A model generated the notes under the pieces. That model was given only the letters and a program-made list of their open reading frames with translations. It had not been told where the DNA came from and ran no database searches. The position numbers were made by a program, and so were the translations under genes. DNA of 64,000 bases from Dysgonomonadaceae bacterium zrk40 (lineage in GTDB: Bacteria > Bacteroidota > Bacteroidia > Bacteroidales > Dysgonomonadaceae). Numbering within the stretch: position 1 is the first letter of the stretch; each line of letters opens with the position of its first letter. Positions 44,007-53,749 of this stretch are shown here, in pieces. The stretch is taken from the NCBI GenBank assembly GCA_016916535.1, contig CP070276.1:930001-994000 (forward strand). The letters run 5' to 3'.

Positions 44007-44990
44007 ATGATGATCAAAAAAACGACCCTTTATATTTCAATATTCTCAGCAATCATGATTGGCGGAGCGTTGCTGCTGGCACTCACAGCAGGGAACGACC
44101 CGGAAAAAAGTGATGCGGAGCGACCGTTGGTGCTCTCCATGACCGCTTCGGTGGAGATACCTGAAAGCATGACTTTTGCAGGTGAACGGATCACCTTCGA
44201 CCGGTACGACAAACGGGAGCGGCTGGACCGTGAGCTCAACAGCTTCACCTACTTCCACTCCACCACCCTTTTGTTGTTCAAACGTGCCAACAGGCTCTTC
44301 CCGGTGATTGAGCCAATCTTGAAGAAACAAGGGTTGCCTGACGACCTGAAGTATCTCGCGGTGATTGAGAGCAGCCTCGATCCGCGAGCGATCTCACCGG
44401 CTCGTGCGGCGGGGTTGTGGCAGTTTCTGCAGAGCACCGGCAAGCAATATGGCCTGGAGGTGACCAGTGATGTGGATGAGCGCTATCATGTGGAGAAGGC
44501 AACGGTGGCTGCCAGTCGTTACCTGCTCGATGCCTACCGCAAGTTTGGTTCCTGGAGTGCCGCCGCCATGGCCTACAACGGGGGGCAGGCTCGTATCAGC
44601 AAGGAATTGGCAGCACAGAGTGCCGACGAGGCACTCGATCTATGGCTGGTAGAAGAAACAACCCGCTATTACTACAGGATGCTGGCCATCAAGCTGGTGT
44701 TTGAACATCCGCAGCAGTATGGCTTCGTCATCAAACCGGAACATCTCTACAAACCGATGACATTCAAACAGGTAGAGGTCACCATATCGATCCCTGACCT
44801 GGCAGCTTTTGCCCGTGAACATAAGATTACCTATGCCCAGTTAAAAGATTTCAACTCTTGGCTGCGAAATACGAAGCTGACGGTTCCCGCGGGCAAACGA
44901 TATACGCTGTTGATTCCCACGAAAGAGGGTCTTTATTACCGCAAGGGAGAAAAGAGAACAATACACCAGAATGGATGGGTGGTGAAGTAA
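44007..44990 (+). CDS. Lytic transglycosylase (SLT/MltD-like, GH23)
   Basis: Cleaves the glycan strands of peptidoglycan with formation of a 1,6-anhydro end. The frame is open from 43821, but the ATG at 44007 gives a proper N-terminal signal or anchor (MMIKKTTLYISIFSAIMIGG) and 327 residues. The SLT domain spans about 105-240, with catalytic Glu121 in LAVIESSLDP, then ARAAGLWQFLQSTGKQYGL and AAMAYNGGQARI. The C-terminal part resembles the spacer seen in MltD-like proteins, and I do not see a clear LysM. It precedes uvrA by 33 bases, but the two functions are unrelated. Confidence 0.9.
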   Translation: MMIKKTTLYISIFSAIMIGGALLLALTAGNDPEKSDAERPLVLSMTASVEIPESMTFAGERITFDRYDKRERLDRELNSFTYFHSTTLLLFKRANRLFPVIEPILKKQGLPDDLKYLAVIESSLDPRAISPARAAGLWQFLQSTGKQYGLEVTSDVDERYHVEKATVAASRYLLDAYRKFGSWSAAAMAYNGGQARISKELAAQSADEALDLWLVEETTRYYYRMLAIKLVFEHPQQYGFVIKPEHLYKPMTFKQVEVTISIPDLAAFAREHKITYAQLKDFNSWLRNTKLTVPAGKRYTLLIPTKEGLYYRKGEKRTIHQNGWVVK

Positions 44991-45023
44991 ACATTTAAGG
45001 CCAATCAACCGTTTAATTAAACT

Positions 45024-47855
45024 ATGGCATCTGAAACTGAACAGATACGGGTGTATGGCGCCCGTGTGCACAATCTCAAGAACATCGACGTCACCATCCC
45101 GCGCAATGCACTCACCGTGATCACCGGACTGAGTGGCAGCGGTAAATCGTCACTCGCTTTCGACACGATCTTCGCGGAGGGACAACGTCGTTACATCGAG
45201 ACCTTCTCTGCCTATGCCCGCGGTTTCCTGGGTAAGATGGAGCGGCCTGACGTGGACAAGATCACCGGACTGAGTCCTGTCATCTCCATCGAGCAAAAAA
45301 CCACCAACAAGAACCCCCGCTCCACGGTGGGCACCACCACCGAGGTGTACGACTTCCTCCGACTGCTCTATGCCCGTGCGGGAGAGGCCTACTCCTACCT
45401 CACCGGGGAAAAGATGGTAAAGTATACCGACGAACAAATCCTGGAACTGATCCTTGAGAAGTATATCGGCAAAAAGATTTACATCCTGGCACCGGTGGTG
45501 CGCAACCGCAAGGGACATTACAAGGAGTTATTTGAACAGATCCGCAAGAAAGGGTACCTGCATGTGCGGGTGGATGGTGAGATTCGTGAGATCCTCCCCG
45601 GCATGCGGGTGGACCGCTACAAGAACCACAGCATCGAGATCCTGATCGACAAGCTGGTGGTCTCGAACAAGTTCGCCGACAAGCTCAAGGCAAGCGTGCG
45701 TACCGCCATGAAGCAAGGATCGGGGTTGATACTGATACAGGATGTGGAACAAGACGAAGTGCGTCATTACAGCCGCAGCCTGATGTGCCCCACCACAGGT
45801 TTGTCGTACAACGAACCGGCACCACACAACTTCTCATTCAACTCACCACAGGGTGCCTGCCCCCGTTGCAAGGGGATCGGCTACGTGGACCAAATCGACC
45901 TCGATAAAATCATCCCGAATCCAGAGCTCTCCATAGCTGGCGGTGGCATTGTCCCCTTGGGTAAAGAGAAGAGCAACCTGCTCTTCTGGCAAATTGCTGC
46001 CATTTGCGAAAAATATGAAGTGACACTGAAAACAGCGATCAAGGAGATCCCGCAGGAGGCGATTGAGGAGATCATGTTTGGTACCGATGAGCGGTTGAAG
46101 ATCAAGAACGAGTCGCTGGGCAACTCCAACTACATGGTCACCTACGAGGGGGTGGCCCGATACATCGAGATGCAGCAGGAGGAGGATGCCTCAGCGACGG
46201 CACAAAAGTGGGCAGGTCAGTTCATCACCACCTCTGCTTGTCCCGAGTGCAACGGACAACGACTAAACAAGGAGGCTCTTAACTTCCGGATCAATGGTAA
46301 GAATATTGCCGAACTGGCAGCGATGGATATCCGCTCCCTTCATGAGTGGATTGTAGAATCTGATTCGGCGGTTACAGAAAAACAGCGCCTGATTGCCGAG
46401 GAGATCAAAAAAGAGATCCTCACCCGCCTGCAGTTTCTGCTCGATGTGGGACTTGGCTACCTCTCCCTTTCACGGGCTTCCGCCTCACTCTCGGGAGGTG
46501 AGAGCCAACGCATACGGCTGGCCACCCAGATTGGGTCCCAGCTCGTGAATGTGTTGTACATCCTCGACGAGCCCAGCATCGGGTTGCACCAGCGTGACAA
46601 CCACCGTCTTATCGACTCACTGCGCAAGCTGCGTGATGCGGGCAACTCAGTAGTAGTGGTGGAACATGACAAGGATATGATGTTGGCTTCTGACTATATC
46701 GTCGACATGGGTCCCTTTGCGGGAGAGCATGGCGGAGATGTGGTATTTGAAGGTCATCCCGATGAGATGCTCAAGCAGAACACCCTCACCTCCAACTACC
46801 TCAACGGAAAGCTGGAGGTGGCCCTGCCGGAAAAAAGACGTACCGGCAACGGCAAGTGGTTGGTCATTGAGGGCGCTTCGGGCAACAACCTGAAAGAGGT
46901 GACTGCCTCCTTTCCCCTTGGTGTGCTGATCTGTGTGACCGGTGTCTCCGGCAGCGGCAAGTCGACGCTGATCAACGAGACAGTGCAACCAATCCTCAGT
47001 CAGAAGTTTTATCGTTCACTGAAAGACCCTTTGCCCTTCAGGGCGGTGAAAGGTATCGAACACCTGGACAAGGTGGTGAGTGTAGATCAATCGCCCATAG
47101 GTCGCACTCCTCGCTCCAACCCTGCCACCTACACCGGTGTCTTCTCCGACATCCGCAACCTCTTCGCCGGCATGCCGGAAGCGAAGATCAGGGCCTACAA
47201 ACCGGGGCGCTTCTCTTTCAATGTGAAGGGAGGACGCTGCGAACATTGCAGCGGCAATGGCTACAAGACCATCGAAATGAACTTCCTGCCCGATGTGATG
47301 GTACCCTGCGAGGTGTGTCACGGGAAGCGCTACAACCGCGAGACTCTGGAAGTGCGATTTAAGGGTAAGTCGATCGCGGACGTGCTGGAGATGAGCATCA
47401 GCGAGGCGGTTGACTTTTTCGAAAACGTGCCTGCCATCCTACACAAGATACAGGTGCTGCAGGAGGTGGGACTGGGCTACATCAAGCTGGGACAATCATC
47501 CACTACCCTCTCGGGGGGTGAGAGCCAGCGGGTAAAGCTGGCCACCGAGCTGGCCCGCACAGACACAGGCAACACCCTTTATGTACTGGATGAGCCCACC
47601 ACCGGCCTTCATTTCGAAGATATCCGCGTGCTGCTTGGGGTGCTCAACAAGCTGGTAGAGAAGGGAAACACCGTGATTGTCATTGAGCACAACCTCGACA
47701 TCATCAAATGTGCCGACCACATCATCGATCTGGGACCAGAAGGGGGCGAAAAAGGGGGTTTGATCCTGGCATCAGGCACGCCGGAAGAGATTGCATGTAA
47801 AAGTGAGAGCTATACGGCACGTTACCTGCGCGATGAGTTAAAGCAGGTGCGATGA
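45024..47855 (+). CDS. uvrA: Excinuclease ABC subunit A
   Basis: The damage-recognition ATPase of nucleotide excision repair. 943 residues with two ABC modules. The first Walker A is GLSGSGKS at 35-42; the second is [13 protein letters not shown] at about 640. Both LSGGESQR signatures are present. Three zinc-binding Cys clusters are visible: CPTT...CPRC, CPEC and CEHCSGNG...[10 protein letters not shown]. All expected motifs are intact, so this is the main UvrA and not the shorter UvrA2 type. uvrB is not in the window. Confidence 0.97.
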   Translation: MASETEQIRVYGARVHNLKNIDVTIPRNALTVITGLSGSGKSSLAFDTIFAEGQRRYIETFSAYARGFLGKMERPDVDKITGLSPVISIEQKTTNKNPRSTVGTTTEVYDFLRLLYARAGEAYSYLTGEKMVKYTDEQILELILEKYIGKKIYILAPVVRNRKGHYKELFEQIRKKGYLHVRVDGEIREILPGMRVDRYKNHSIEILIDKLVVSNKFADKLKASVRTAMKQGSGLILIQDVEQDEVRHYSRSLMCPTTGLSYNEPAPHNFSFNSPQGACPRCKGIGYVDQIDLDKIIPNPELSIAGGGIVPLGKEKSNLLFWQIAAICEKYEVTLKTAIKEIPQEAIEEIMFGTDERLKIKNESLGNSNYMVTYEGVARYIEMQQEEDASATAQKWAGQFITTSACPECNGQRLNKEALNFRINGKNIAELAAMDIRSLHEWIVESDSAVTEKQRLIAEEIKKEILTRLQFLLDVGLGYLSLSRASASLSGGESQRIRLATQIGSQLVNVLYILDEPSIGLHQRDNHRLIDSLRKLRDAGNSVVVVEHDKDMMLASDYIVDMGPFAGEHGGDVVFEGHPDEMLKQNTLTSNYLNGKLEVALPEKRRTGNGKWLVIEGASGNNLKEVTASFPLGVLICVTGVSGSGKSTLINETVQPILSQKFYRSLKDPLPFRAVKGIEHLDKVVSVDQSPIGRTPRSNPATYTGVFSDIRNLFAGMPEAKIRAYKPGRFSFNVKGGRCEHCSGNGYKTIEMNFLPDVMVPCEVCHGKRYNRETLEVRFKGKSIADVLEMSISEAVDFFENVPAILHKIQVLQEVGLGYIKLGQSSTTLSGGESQRVKLATELARTDTGNTLYVLDEPTTGLHFEDIRVLLGVLNKLVEKGNTVIVIEHNLDIIKCADHIIDLGPEGGEKGGLILASGTPEEIACKSESYTARYLRDELKQVR

Positions 47856-47954
47856 ACGTTAAAATGAGCAAGACAATGAACATTCGAAACAACTTATTGT
47901 TTATTTTGCAGAGAGAGCATACAATTCAGAATAATTTTAAATTGAAAATATTAT

Positions 47955-48455
47955 ATGGCAAATATCACATTTAAAGGCAATCCCGTGCATACCATTGGCG
48001 ACCTACCCCTGAAAGGCAATCAGGCTCCTGACTTCAAGCTGGTGAAAGGCGACCTCTCCGAGGTCGGCTTATCGGATTACAAGGGCAAATATGTTGTCCT
48101 GAACATCTTCCCGAGTCTTGACACCGGTGTCTGCGCCGCATCGGTACGCCGCTTCAACAAAGAGGCAGCAGCAATGGACAACACGGTTGTGCTGGGGATA
48201 TCGGCCGACCTCCCGTTTGCAGCAGGGCGATTCTGCAGCACCGAAGGAATAGAAAATGTGGTGACCCTCTCCTGTTTCCGTGACGAAAAGTTCGGAAAAG
48301 ATTATGGTCTACTGATGATTGACGGTCCGCTGAAAGGCCTTATGGCACGCGCCGTGGTTGTTGTCGACCCCGAAGGAAAGGTAATCCATACGGAACTGGT
48401 TCCTGAGATTGCACAGGAGCCGGATTATCAATCTGCAATCAACTCGATAGTGTAG
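47955..48455 (+). CDS. tpx: Thiol peroxidase (Tpx, atypical 2-Cys peroxiredoxin)
   Basis: Reduces hydrogen and alkyl peroxides using thioredoxin. 166 residues. The peroxidatic Cys60 lies in FPSLDTGVCAASVRRFN and the resolving Cys94 in AAGRFCSTEG, both at family positions; Cys107 is an additional Cys. The thioredoxin reductase gene further on in the window (52455) could supply the electrons through thioredoxin. A strong terminator follows, so it is a single-gene unit. Confidence 0.96.
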   Translation: MANITFKGNPVHTIGDLPLKGNQAPDFKLVKGDLSEVGLSDYKGKYVVLNIFPSLDTGVCAASVRRFNKEAAAMDNTVVLGISADLPFAAGRFCSTEGIENVVTLSCFRDEKFGKDYGLLMIDGPLKGLMARAVVVVDPEGKVIHTELVPEIAQEPDYQSAINSIV

Positions 48456-48482
48456 TTTGTTTCATGAAGATTGTGTTAACAA

Positions 48483-48521
48483 GGGAAGTCTGCGAAGTGA
48501 TTCGCGGACTTCCCGCTTTTT
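48483..48521 (+). terminator. Intrinsic terminator of tpx
   Basis: GGGAAGTCTGCGAA (48483-48496) pairs over 14 bases (one G-U) with TTCGCGGACTTCCC (48501-48514) around a GTGA loop and is followed, after GC, by five U residues. Confidence 0.92.
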
Positions 48522-48588
48522 ATGGCATGCCTGAAGAACAATCTCCTGTAACTGTTGTTAGAATGTAAATCCCAAAAAAGAAGATCAT

Positions 48589-48810
48589 ATGAAGAAAGTA
48601 ATTGGAATTCTGTTAATTGTTGCAGCAATCGTACTGGGCTACCTGGGAATTACCGGGGTGAGCCAAAGCGAGAAGTCGGTCGATCTGATGGGCCTGGAGA
48701 TCACCGCCCAGGACAACAATGCAAAACAAACGGCATATATTGAACTGGTATTGGGCGTTGTTGCACTGGTGGGTGGCGTCTATCTGTTGGGACAGGATAA
48801 AAAAAGATGA
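48589..48810 (+). CDS. DUF3185 family small membrane protein
   Basis: 73 residues with two membrane helices (about 3-24 and 49-68) joined by a short polar loop. The layout (KKVIGILLIVAAIVLGYLGI, a loop, LGVVALVGGVYLL, then a Lys/Arg tail) matches DUF3185. The function of this family is unknown to me. It lies between two strong terminators and therefore is its own transcription unit. Confidence 0.8.
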   Translation: MKKVIGILLIVAAIVLGYLGITGVSQSEKSVDLMGLEITAQDNNAKQTAYIELVLGVVALVGGVYLLGQDKKR

Positions 48811-48841
48811 GATCCTGATCAGCGATCTCCCCAAGTCGTTA

Positions 48842-48869
48842 GATACACCCCCGAGGGTGTATCTTTTTT
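48842..48869 (+). terminator. Intrinsic terminator of the DUF3185 gene
   Basis: GATACACCC (48842-48850) pairs with GGGTGTATC (48855-48863) around a 4-base loop, followed by TTTTT. Confidence 0.92.
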
Positions 48870-48912
48870 GCTTAATCGGGTTTTCACTCTTTCAACCTAA
48901 CGTTCTTTTTTT

Positions 48913-48920
48913 TACATTTG
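48913..48920 (+). promoter_or_regulatory. Bacteroides-type -7 element for ftsK
   Basis: TACATTTG matches TAnnTTTG, 90 bases before the ftsK ATG. A TTTC at 48890-48893 lies 19 bases upstream. Confidence 0.5.
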
Positions 48921-49010
48921 TACATTCATTCACACATCATGCTTTCACCTGTGCCAAACATCACAGAAAAGAAGGGATAAACAGCAGAAACAGGTTGAAA
49001 CGAAAAAACT

Positions 49011-51509
49011 ATGGTTAAACGAAAGAGGAAGAAAACAACTGCATCGAGAAGAAAGGGTGTCAATCGCTTTGCATTTCTCAAGAATGAACGGGTTCATTTT
49101 CTCACGGGAGTAGTAATTGCATTCGTCGGCATCTTTCTCCTGCTGGCAATCATCTCCTTTTTCTTCACAGGAGCTGCCGATCAGAGCAAGGTACTGAACC
49201 GCTCCTTCTTTGAACTTGTTCGCTCCGGCAACTCAGAGGTAGACAATTGGACCGGTGCGGGAGGAGCATTCCTGGCAGAGATGCTTGTCAACGAATGGTT
49301 TGGCATCTTTTCCGTGATGATCCCCCTGTTTATGATTTACATTGGACTGCGCATCATGAAGGTATCCAGTTTCACCTTCTTCAAAGCGCTTTTCATCACT
49401 GCTTTCGGGCTGATCAGTGGCTCCATTGCCAGTGCATTCATATTTGGAAAGCTCTTTCCTGACAGCCATGTCAACTGGGGCGGTGCACACGGAACCCAGA
49501 TTGAACAGCTGCTGGAAAACAGCATTGGCTGGCCGGGAGTCCTGCTGCTGATCATCCTCTTTATCGTCTCATTGATCGTGATTTTGCGCAAGAGCTCTAT
49601 ACAAACCATCCAGCAGAGTCTGATCAACAGCAAACCCTCAATGTTCCGGCGGGTGGAGGAAGAAGAGTTGCCCATTGAGGATGATTCAGATGATCCATAC
49701 ATTGAGCAACAACCGGGTCTGTTGAGCCGCCTTTTCAGTCGCATGAAAGCAATGTTTGCTGCTCATGCAGATGAAAAAAAGAACAGCAGTGCTGACGAGG
49801 GTTCCCCCGAGAGCGATGAGGATTCCACCGTGATACTCACCTTCAATGAGGAGAAGATTAAGCGTTCCCCATCAGATGTAGGTGAAACGATTGATGATGG
49901 CTTCCAGGTGATCGTTCCCAAGGACGACATTCCACAACCTGCTACAACAAGCGATGCTGAGCAGGAACCAGAACAGGATCAGGAACTGCATACCGGATTA
50001 CAGGAAGATTATGATCCGCGCAAAGATCTCTCCACATTCCGATTTCCCACGATGAACCTGTTGAAGGTTTACAACACCTCCGACAGGGCTGTCGACATGA
50101 AAGAGCAGAACGACAACAAGGAGAAGATTATTCACACGCTTCGCAACTATGGTATCGAGATCACCTCCATCAAGGCAACCGTGGGTCCCACCATCACACT
50201 CTACGAGATTGTACCACAGGCAGGCGTGCGCATCTCCAAGATCCGTAACCTGGAAGATGACATCGCGCTGAGTCTCTCTGCCCTGGGCATCCGCATCATC
50301 GCACCCATGCCGGGCAAGGGAACCATCGGTATCGAAGTGCCTAACAAGGATCCCCAGATCGTTTCGATGCAGTCGGTAATCTCCTCACGCCGTTTCCAGG
50401 AGTGTGATTACGAGCTGCCGGTGGCACTGGGCAAGACCATCACCAACGAGGTGTTCATTTTCGACCTTACCAAGATGCCCCACCTGCTTGTAGCGGGTGC
50501 CACCGGACAGGGTAAGTCGGTAGGTCTGAACGCGATCATCACCTCACTGCTCTATAAGAAGCACCCCTCGGAGATGAAGATGGTGCTGATAGACCCAAAA
50601 ATGGTGGAGTTCAACATTTACTCCACCATTGAGAAACATTACCTGGCCAAGCTCCCGGATGAGGAGAAAGCAATCATCACTGACGTGACCAAGGTGACAC
50701 AGACTCTCAATTCGCTCACCAAGGAGATGGACGATCGCTATGAGCTGCTGATGAAGGCACATGTGCGCACCGTAAAGGAGTACAACGAGAAATATGTGAA
50801 GCGACGCCTCAACCCGGAGAAGGGACATCGCTACATGCCCTACATTGTGGTGGTGATTGATGAGTTTGGCGACCTGATCATGACCGCCGGCAAGGAGATA
50901 GAGATGCCCATCGCACGCATCGCGCAGAAGGCACGTGCCGTGGGAATGCACATGGTGATTGCCACCCAGCGACCCACCACCAACATCATCACCGGCACCA
51001 TCAAGGCCAACTTCCCGGCCCGTATGGCATTCCGCGTAACTTCTCAGATCGACTCACGCACCATCCTCGACATGAGTGGTGCCAACCAGTTGATCGGTCG
51101 CGGTGACATGCTTTTCTCACAGGGGAGCAACCTGATTCGCATTCAGTGTGCTTTCGTAGACACCCCTGAAGTGGAGGAGATCACCCAGTACATTGGCAAA
51201 CAGAACGGCTACGACAGGGCCTTTGCGCTGCCTGATGTGGCGACGGAGGCTGATGCAGCCCCCGGTGCTGTGGACCTGAACGACCGAGATCCGCTCTTCG
51301 ATGAGGCTGCACGTCTGATCGTGGTGCACCAACAGGGCTCCACCTCGCTGATCCAGCGCAAGTTCTCGATTGGGTACAACCGTGCGGGGCGACTGATGGA
51401 TCAACTGGAGGCTGCCGGTATCGTGGGGGCCACCCAGGGTAGTAAACCGAGGGATGTCTTCATCGCAGACGAATATTCACTGGAGAAACTGCTCTCCTCC
51501 CTGCACTGA
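49011..51509 (+). CDS. ftsK: DNA translocase FtsK/SpoIIIE
   Basis: Pumps chromosome ends through the closing septum and triggers dimer resolution. 832 residues: a basic N-terminus, four membrane helices (about 30-52, 85-110, 120-145, 170-190), an acidic, low-complexity linker (about 210-335), the alpha/beta motor with Walker A AGATGQGKSVG at about 493-503 and Walker B IVVVIDEFGDLI, and the C-terminal gamma winged helix (about 765-832, QRKFSIGYNRAGRLMDQLE) that reads KOPS-like sites. The linker is much shorter than in E. coli, as is normal for Bacteroidota. lolA and trxB follow on the same strand, a conserved neighbourhood. Confidence 0.96.
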   Translation: MVKRKRKKTTASRRKGVNRFAFLKNERVHFLTGVVIAFVGIFLLLAIISFFFTGAADQSKVLNRSFFELVRSGNSEVDNWTGAGGAFLAEMLVNEWFGIFSVMIPLFMIYIGLRIMKVSSFTFFKALFITAFGLISGSIASAFIFGKLFPDSHVNWGGAHGTQIEQLLENSIGWPGVLLLIILFIVSLIVILRKSSIQTIQQSLINSKPSMFRRVEEEELPIEDDSDDPYIEQQPGLLSRLFSRMKAMFAAHADEKKNSSADEGSPESDEDSTVILTFNEEKIKRSPSDVGETIDDGFQVIVPKDDIPQPATTSDAEQEPEQDQELHTGLQEDYDPRKDLSTFRFPTMNLLKVYNTSDRAVDMKEQNDNKEKIIHTLRNYGIEITSIKATVGPTITLYEIVPQAGVRISKIRNLEDDIALSLSALGIRIIAPMPGKGTIGIEVPNKDPQIVSMQSVISSRRFQECDYELPVALGKTITNEVFIFDLTKMPHLLVAGATGQGKSVGLNAIITSLLYKKHPSEMKMVLIDPKMVEFNIYSTIEKHYLAKLPDEEKAIITDVTKVTQTLNSLTKEMDDRYELLMKAHVRTVKEYNEKYVKRRLNPEKGHRYMPYIVVVIDEFGDLIMTAGKEIEMPIARIAQKARAVGMHMVIATQRPTTNIITGTIKANFPARMAFRVTSQIDSRTILDMSGANQLIGRGDMLFSQGSNLIRIQCAFVDTPEVEEITQYIGKQNGYDRAFALPDVATEADAAPGAVDLNDRDPLFDEAARLIVVHQQGSTSLIQRKFSIGYNRAGRLMDQLEAAGIVGATQGSKPRDVFIADEYSLEKLLSSLH

Positions 51510-51631
51510 GAGAAAACAACATCATCGGATCCGAATAACACTAAAAGGGAGTAACACTCAGTGTAATCAACCGTTGCTTTAAACCGGAGCACATCTTTGC
51601 TGTCTAAACGATAAACCAATTAAAAAGGATC

Positions 51632-52285
51632 ATGATGAAGAAAAGAAATATACTCACCATCGCAGTTTTGCTCATCACCCTCATGGTGCATTCGCAGCAG
51701 CCTTCTGCCGAAGCAAAAGTATTGCTCGACAAGACCTACGCATCTTTTGAAGCATCAAAAGGCATCCGCCTCACCTTTCGTGCTGCCACCCTCGGCAACG
51801 ACGGCAGCGAACAGGCGGCGATGGAGGGCACCGCTTTCATCAAAGGTAACAAATTCAGACTTGAAACCGACCAGATGGATGTCTGGTTCGATGGCTCCAC
51901 ACAGTGGGTATTGATGAAAGAGGTGAATGAAGTGAACATCAGCTCCCCTACACAGGATGAGATCACGGCTGTCAGCCCCCTGGCCCTGCTGGGCATCTAC
52001 CGCAACGGTTACATCCGTACAGCTCCGGTCAGCAAAACCATCCATAACAAGCAGGTTCAATTGATCAGGATGGTACCAACCGTCGGAAACATGGAGTATA
52101 AAGAGGTGGAAGCTGCGATCGATCAAAAGAGCCACACATTGGTACAGGTGACGCTGACCATGCAAAACGGCAGCAAGCAACGAATCGACATCTCGGACTA
52201 CAATGCCAACCACAACTTCGCAGACGGGGAGTTTCGCTTCGACAAAAACGGTCATCCCAACGTCGAGATAATCGACCTGAGATAA
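51632..52285 (+). CDS. lolA: LolA-like outer membrane lipoprotein carrier protein
   Basis: 217 residues with a signal peptide ending near VHSQQ (about 1-22); a second ATG at 51635 is an equal start. The LolA fold is suggested by the successive strands GTAFIKGNKFRLETDQMDVW and FDGSTQWVLMKEVNEVNIS, and by the final FRFDKNGHPNVEIIDLR. It would carry lipoproteins across the periplasm from the LolC/E-type permease to the outer membrane. Its position between ftsK and trxB is the usual one in Bacteroidales. No sign of LolB in the window. Confidence 0.85.
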   Translation: MMKKRNILTIAVLLITLMVHSQQPSAEAKVLLDKTYASFEASKGIRLTFRAATLGNDGSEQAAMEGTAFIKGNKFRLETDQMDVWFDGSTQWVLMKEVNEVNISSPTQDEITAVSPLALLGIYRNGYIRTAPVSKTIHNKQVQLIRMVPTVGNMEYKEVEAAIDQKSHTLVQVTLTMQNGSKQRIDISDYNANHNFADGEFRFDKNGHPNVEIIDLR

Positions 52286-52373
52286 AGCATCAGGGGATGC
52301 AACTCCCTCCATATTTTCCATTTACCGCGGATAGATATTGCAAATATCGGTTCCCGGTGTAAGAGATAATTTG

Positions 52374-52381
52374 TACCTTTG
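52374..52381 (+). promoter_or_regulatory. Bacteroides-type -7 element for trxB
   Basis: TACCTTTG matches TAnnTTTG, 73 bases before the trxB ATG. It suggests trxB is not read only from ftsK-lolA. Confidence 0.45.
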
Positions 52382-52454
52382 AAACAATTATTCAACCAAA
52401 CCCCTTCTCCCGATGCCTCCCTGACGGAGAAGGTTTTAAATTGTAACGAAACAT

Positions 52455-53396
52455 ATGAACGAGAAAGTAAGATGTCTGATCATTGGATCAGGACCGGCGG
52501 GCTACACCGCTGCCATCTATGCATCAAGGGCCAACCTGGAACCGGTGCTCTACGAGGGAATGGAACCAGGCGGACAGCTGACCACCACTACAGAGGTGGA
52601 GAACTTCCCCGGATATCCGGAAGGCATCACTGGTCCCGAGATGATGGAAGACTTAAAAAAACAGGCCAGCCGTTTTGGTAGCGACGTCAGGTCAGGCAGG
52701 GCTACCGCTGTTGACTTCTCAGTGCGCCCCTTTAAGGTCACCATCGACAATGAAAAGGTGATTGAAGCCGACACGGTGATCATCTCCACAGGTGCCACCG
52801 CAAAATACCTGGGGCTGGATGATGAGAAGAAATACGCCGGTCAGGGTGTCTCAGCATGTGCCACCTGCGACGGCTTCTTCTATCGCAAGAAAAAGGTTGC
52901 TGTTGTGGGCGGAGGTGATACTGCATGCGAAGAGGCCACCTACCTCTCAGGTCTGGCCGATAAGGTCTACATGATTGTACGCAAACCCTATCTCCGTGCT
53001 TCACAGATCATGCAGGAAAGGGTAATGAACAATCCAAAGATTGAGGTCCTTTTCGAGCACAATGCAGTAGGCCTCTTCGGCGAAAGAGGTGTGGAAGGTG
53101 TGCACCTGGTGAAACGAATGGGCGAAACAGATGAAGAGCGGTATGACATTGCCGTAGATGGATTCTTCCTGGCCATCGGACACAAACCCAACACCGAAAT
53201 CTTCAAGGATTATGTGGAGCTCGACGAAGTGGGATACATCAACACCGAAGCACCCACTACGAAGACCAATGTGGAAGGTGTTTTTGCCTGTGGTGACGTA
53301 GCTGACCCAATTTACCGCCAGGCAGTGACTGCTGCCGGAACAGGCTGTCGTGCAGCCATGGATGCTGAACGTTATCTCACTGAAAAAAGTCTCTGA
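52455..53396 (+). CDS. trxB: Thioredoxin reductase
   Basis: FAD/NADPH flavoprotein that keeps thioredoxin reduced. 313 residues. FAD motif GSGPAGYTAAIYASRA at 11-26, redox-active Cys135 and Cys138 in CATCDGFFYR, NADPH motif VGGGDTACEEATYL at about 151-164, and the C-terminal FAD motif GVFACGDVADPIYRQ. A terminator follows directly. It can support the Tpx peroxidase encoded 4 kb upstream. Confidence 0.97.
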   Translation: MNEKVRCLIIGSGPAGYTAAIYASRANLEPVLYEGMEPGGQLTTTTEVENFPGYPEGITGPEMMEDLKKQASRFGSDVRSGRATAVDFSVRPFKVTIDNEKVIEADTVIISTGATAKYLGLDDEKKYAGQGVSACATCDGFFYRKKKVAVVGGGDTACEEATYLSGLADKVYMIVRKPYLRASQIMQERVMNNPKIEVLFEHNAVGLFGERGVEGVHLVKRMGETDEERYDIAVDGFFLAIGHKPNTEIFKDYVELDEVGYINTEAPTTKTNVEGVFACGDVADPIYRQAVTAAGTGCRAAMDAERYLTEKSL

Positions 53397-53427
53397 GCAA
53401 ACGGAACATAACCATTCAAAATGATTT

Positions 53428-53458
53428 AACTCCCTGTACCACTACAGGGAGTTTTTTT
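53428..53458 (+). terminator. Intrinsic terminator of trxB
   Basis: AACTCCCTGTA (53428-53438) pairs with TACAGGGAGTT (53443-53453) around a 4-base loop, followed by more U residues. Confidence 0.93.
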
Positions 53459-53567
53459 AATCCGAAGTGCAAAATATCGTCAAAATGAAATAAACTCGTT
53501 TCGTTTTAACACTACCACGGTTCAAAACAGGCCTTTTTAAGTTTCATAAATGTTAAAGTGGATTTTT

Positions 53568-53603
53568 TTTGTAAATGAATTTAAATTGAAGTTGTATATT
53601 TGC
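53568..53603 (+). promoter_or_regulatory. Promoter of the first SusC/SusD pair
   Basis: TTTG at 53568-53571 and TATATTTGC at 53595-53603, a perfect -7 element, with a spacer of 23 bases (slightly long). The transcription start would lie downstream of the ATG-equivalent of the longest open frame, which rules out that start. Confidence 0.6.
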
Positions 53604-53749
53604 GCAACATTTATGAAATAATGCGAATTCAATTAAGTAATTTTAATTTTTGGGGGAAATTTTTTATCAATGTCAATGAGCAATACAAAAGCAAGTCAAA
53701 CCGAAAAGAGCCAACATGTGTTAATTCATTAATTTTCAAACAAAAAAGA

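Larger units (their letters stand above)
53397..53749 (+). other. Intergenic region before the first SusC gene
   Basis: 353 bases after moving the SusC start to 53750. It holds the trxB terminator, an AT-rich stretch with the SusC promoter, and a leader of about 140 bases. The leader contains no recognised riboswitch or operator. Confidence 0.6.

Noticed and set aside
53600-53749. Longer N-terminus for the first SusC protein
   Set aside because: A perfect -7 element overlaps the proposed start, the extra residues show no signal peptide, and the paralog begins at the later ATG.
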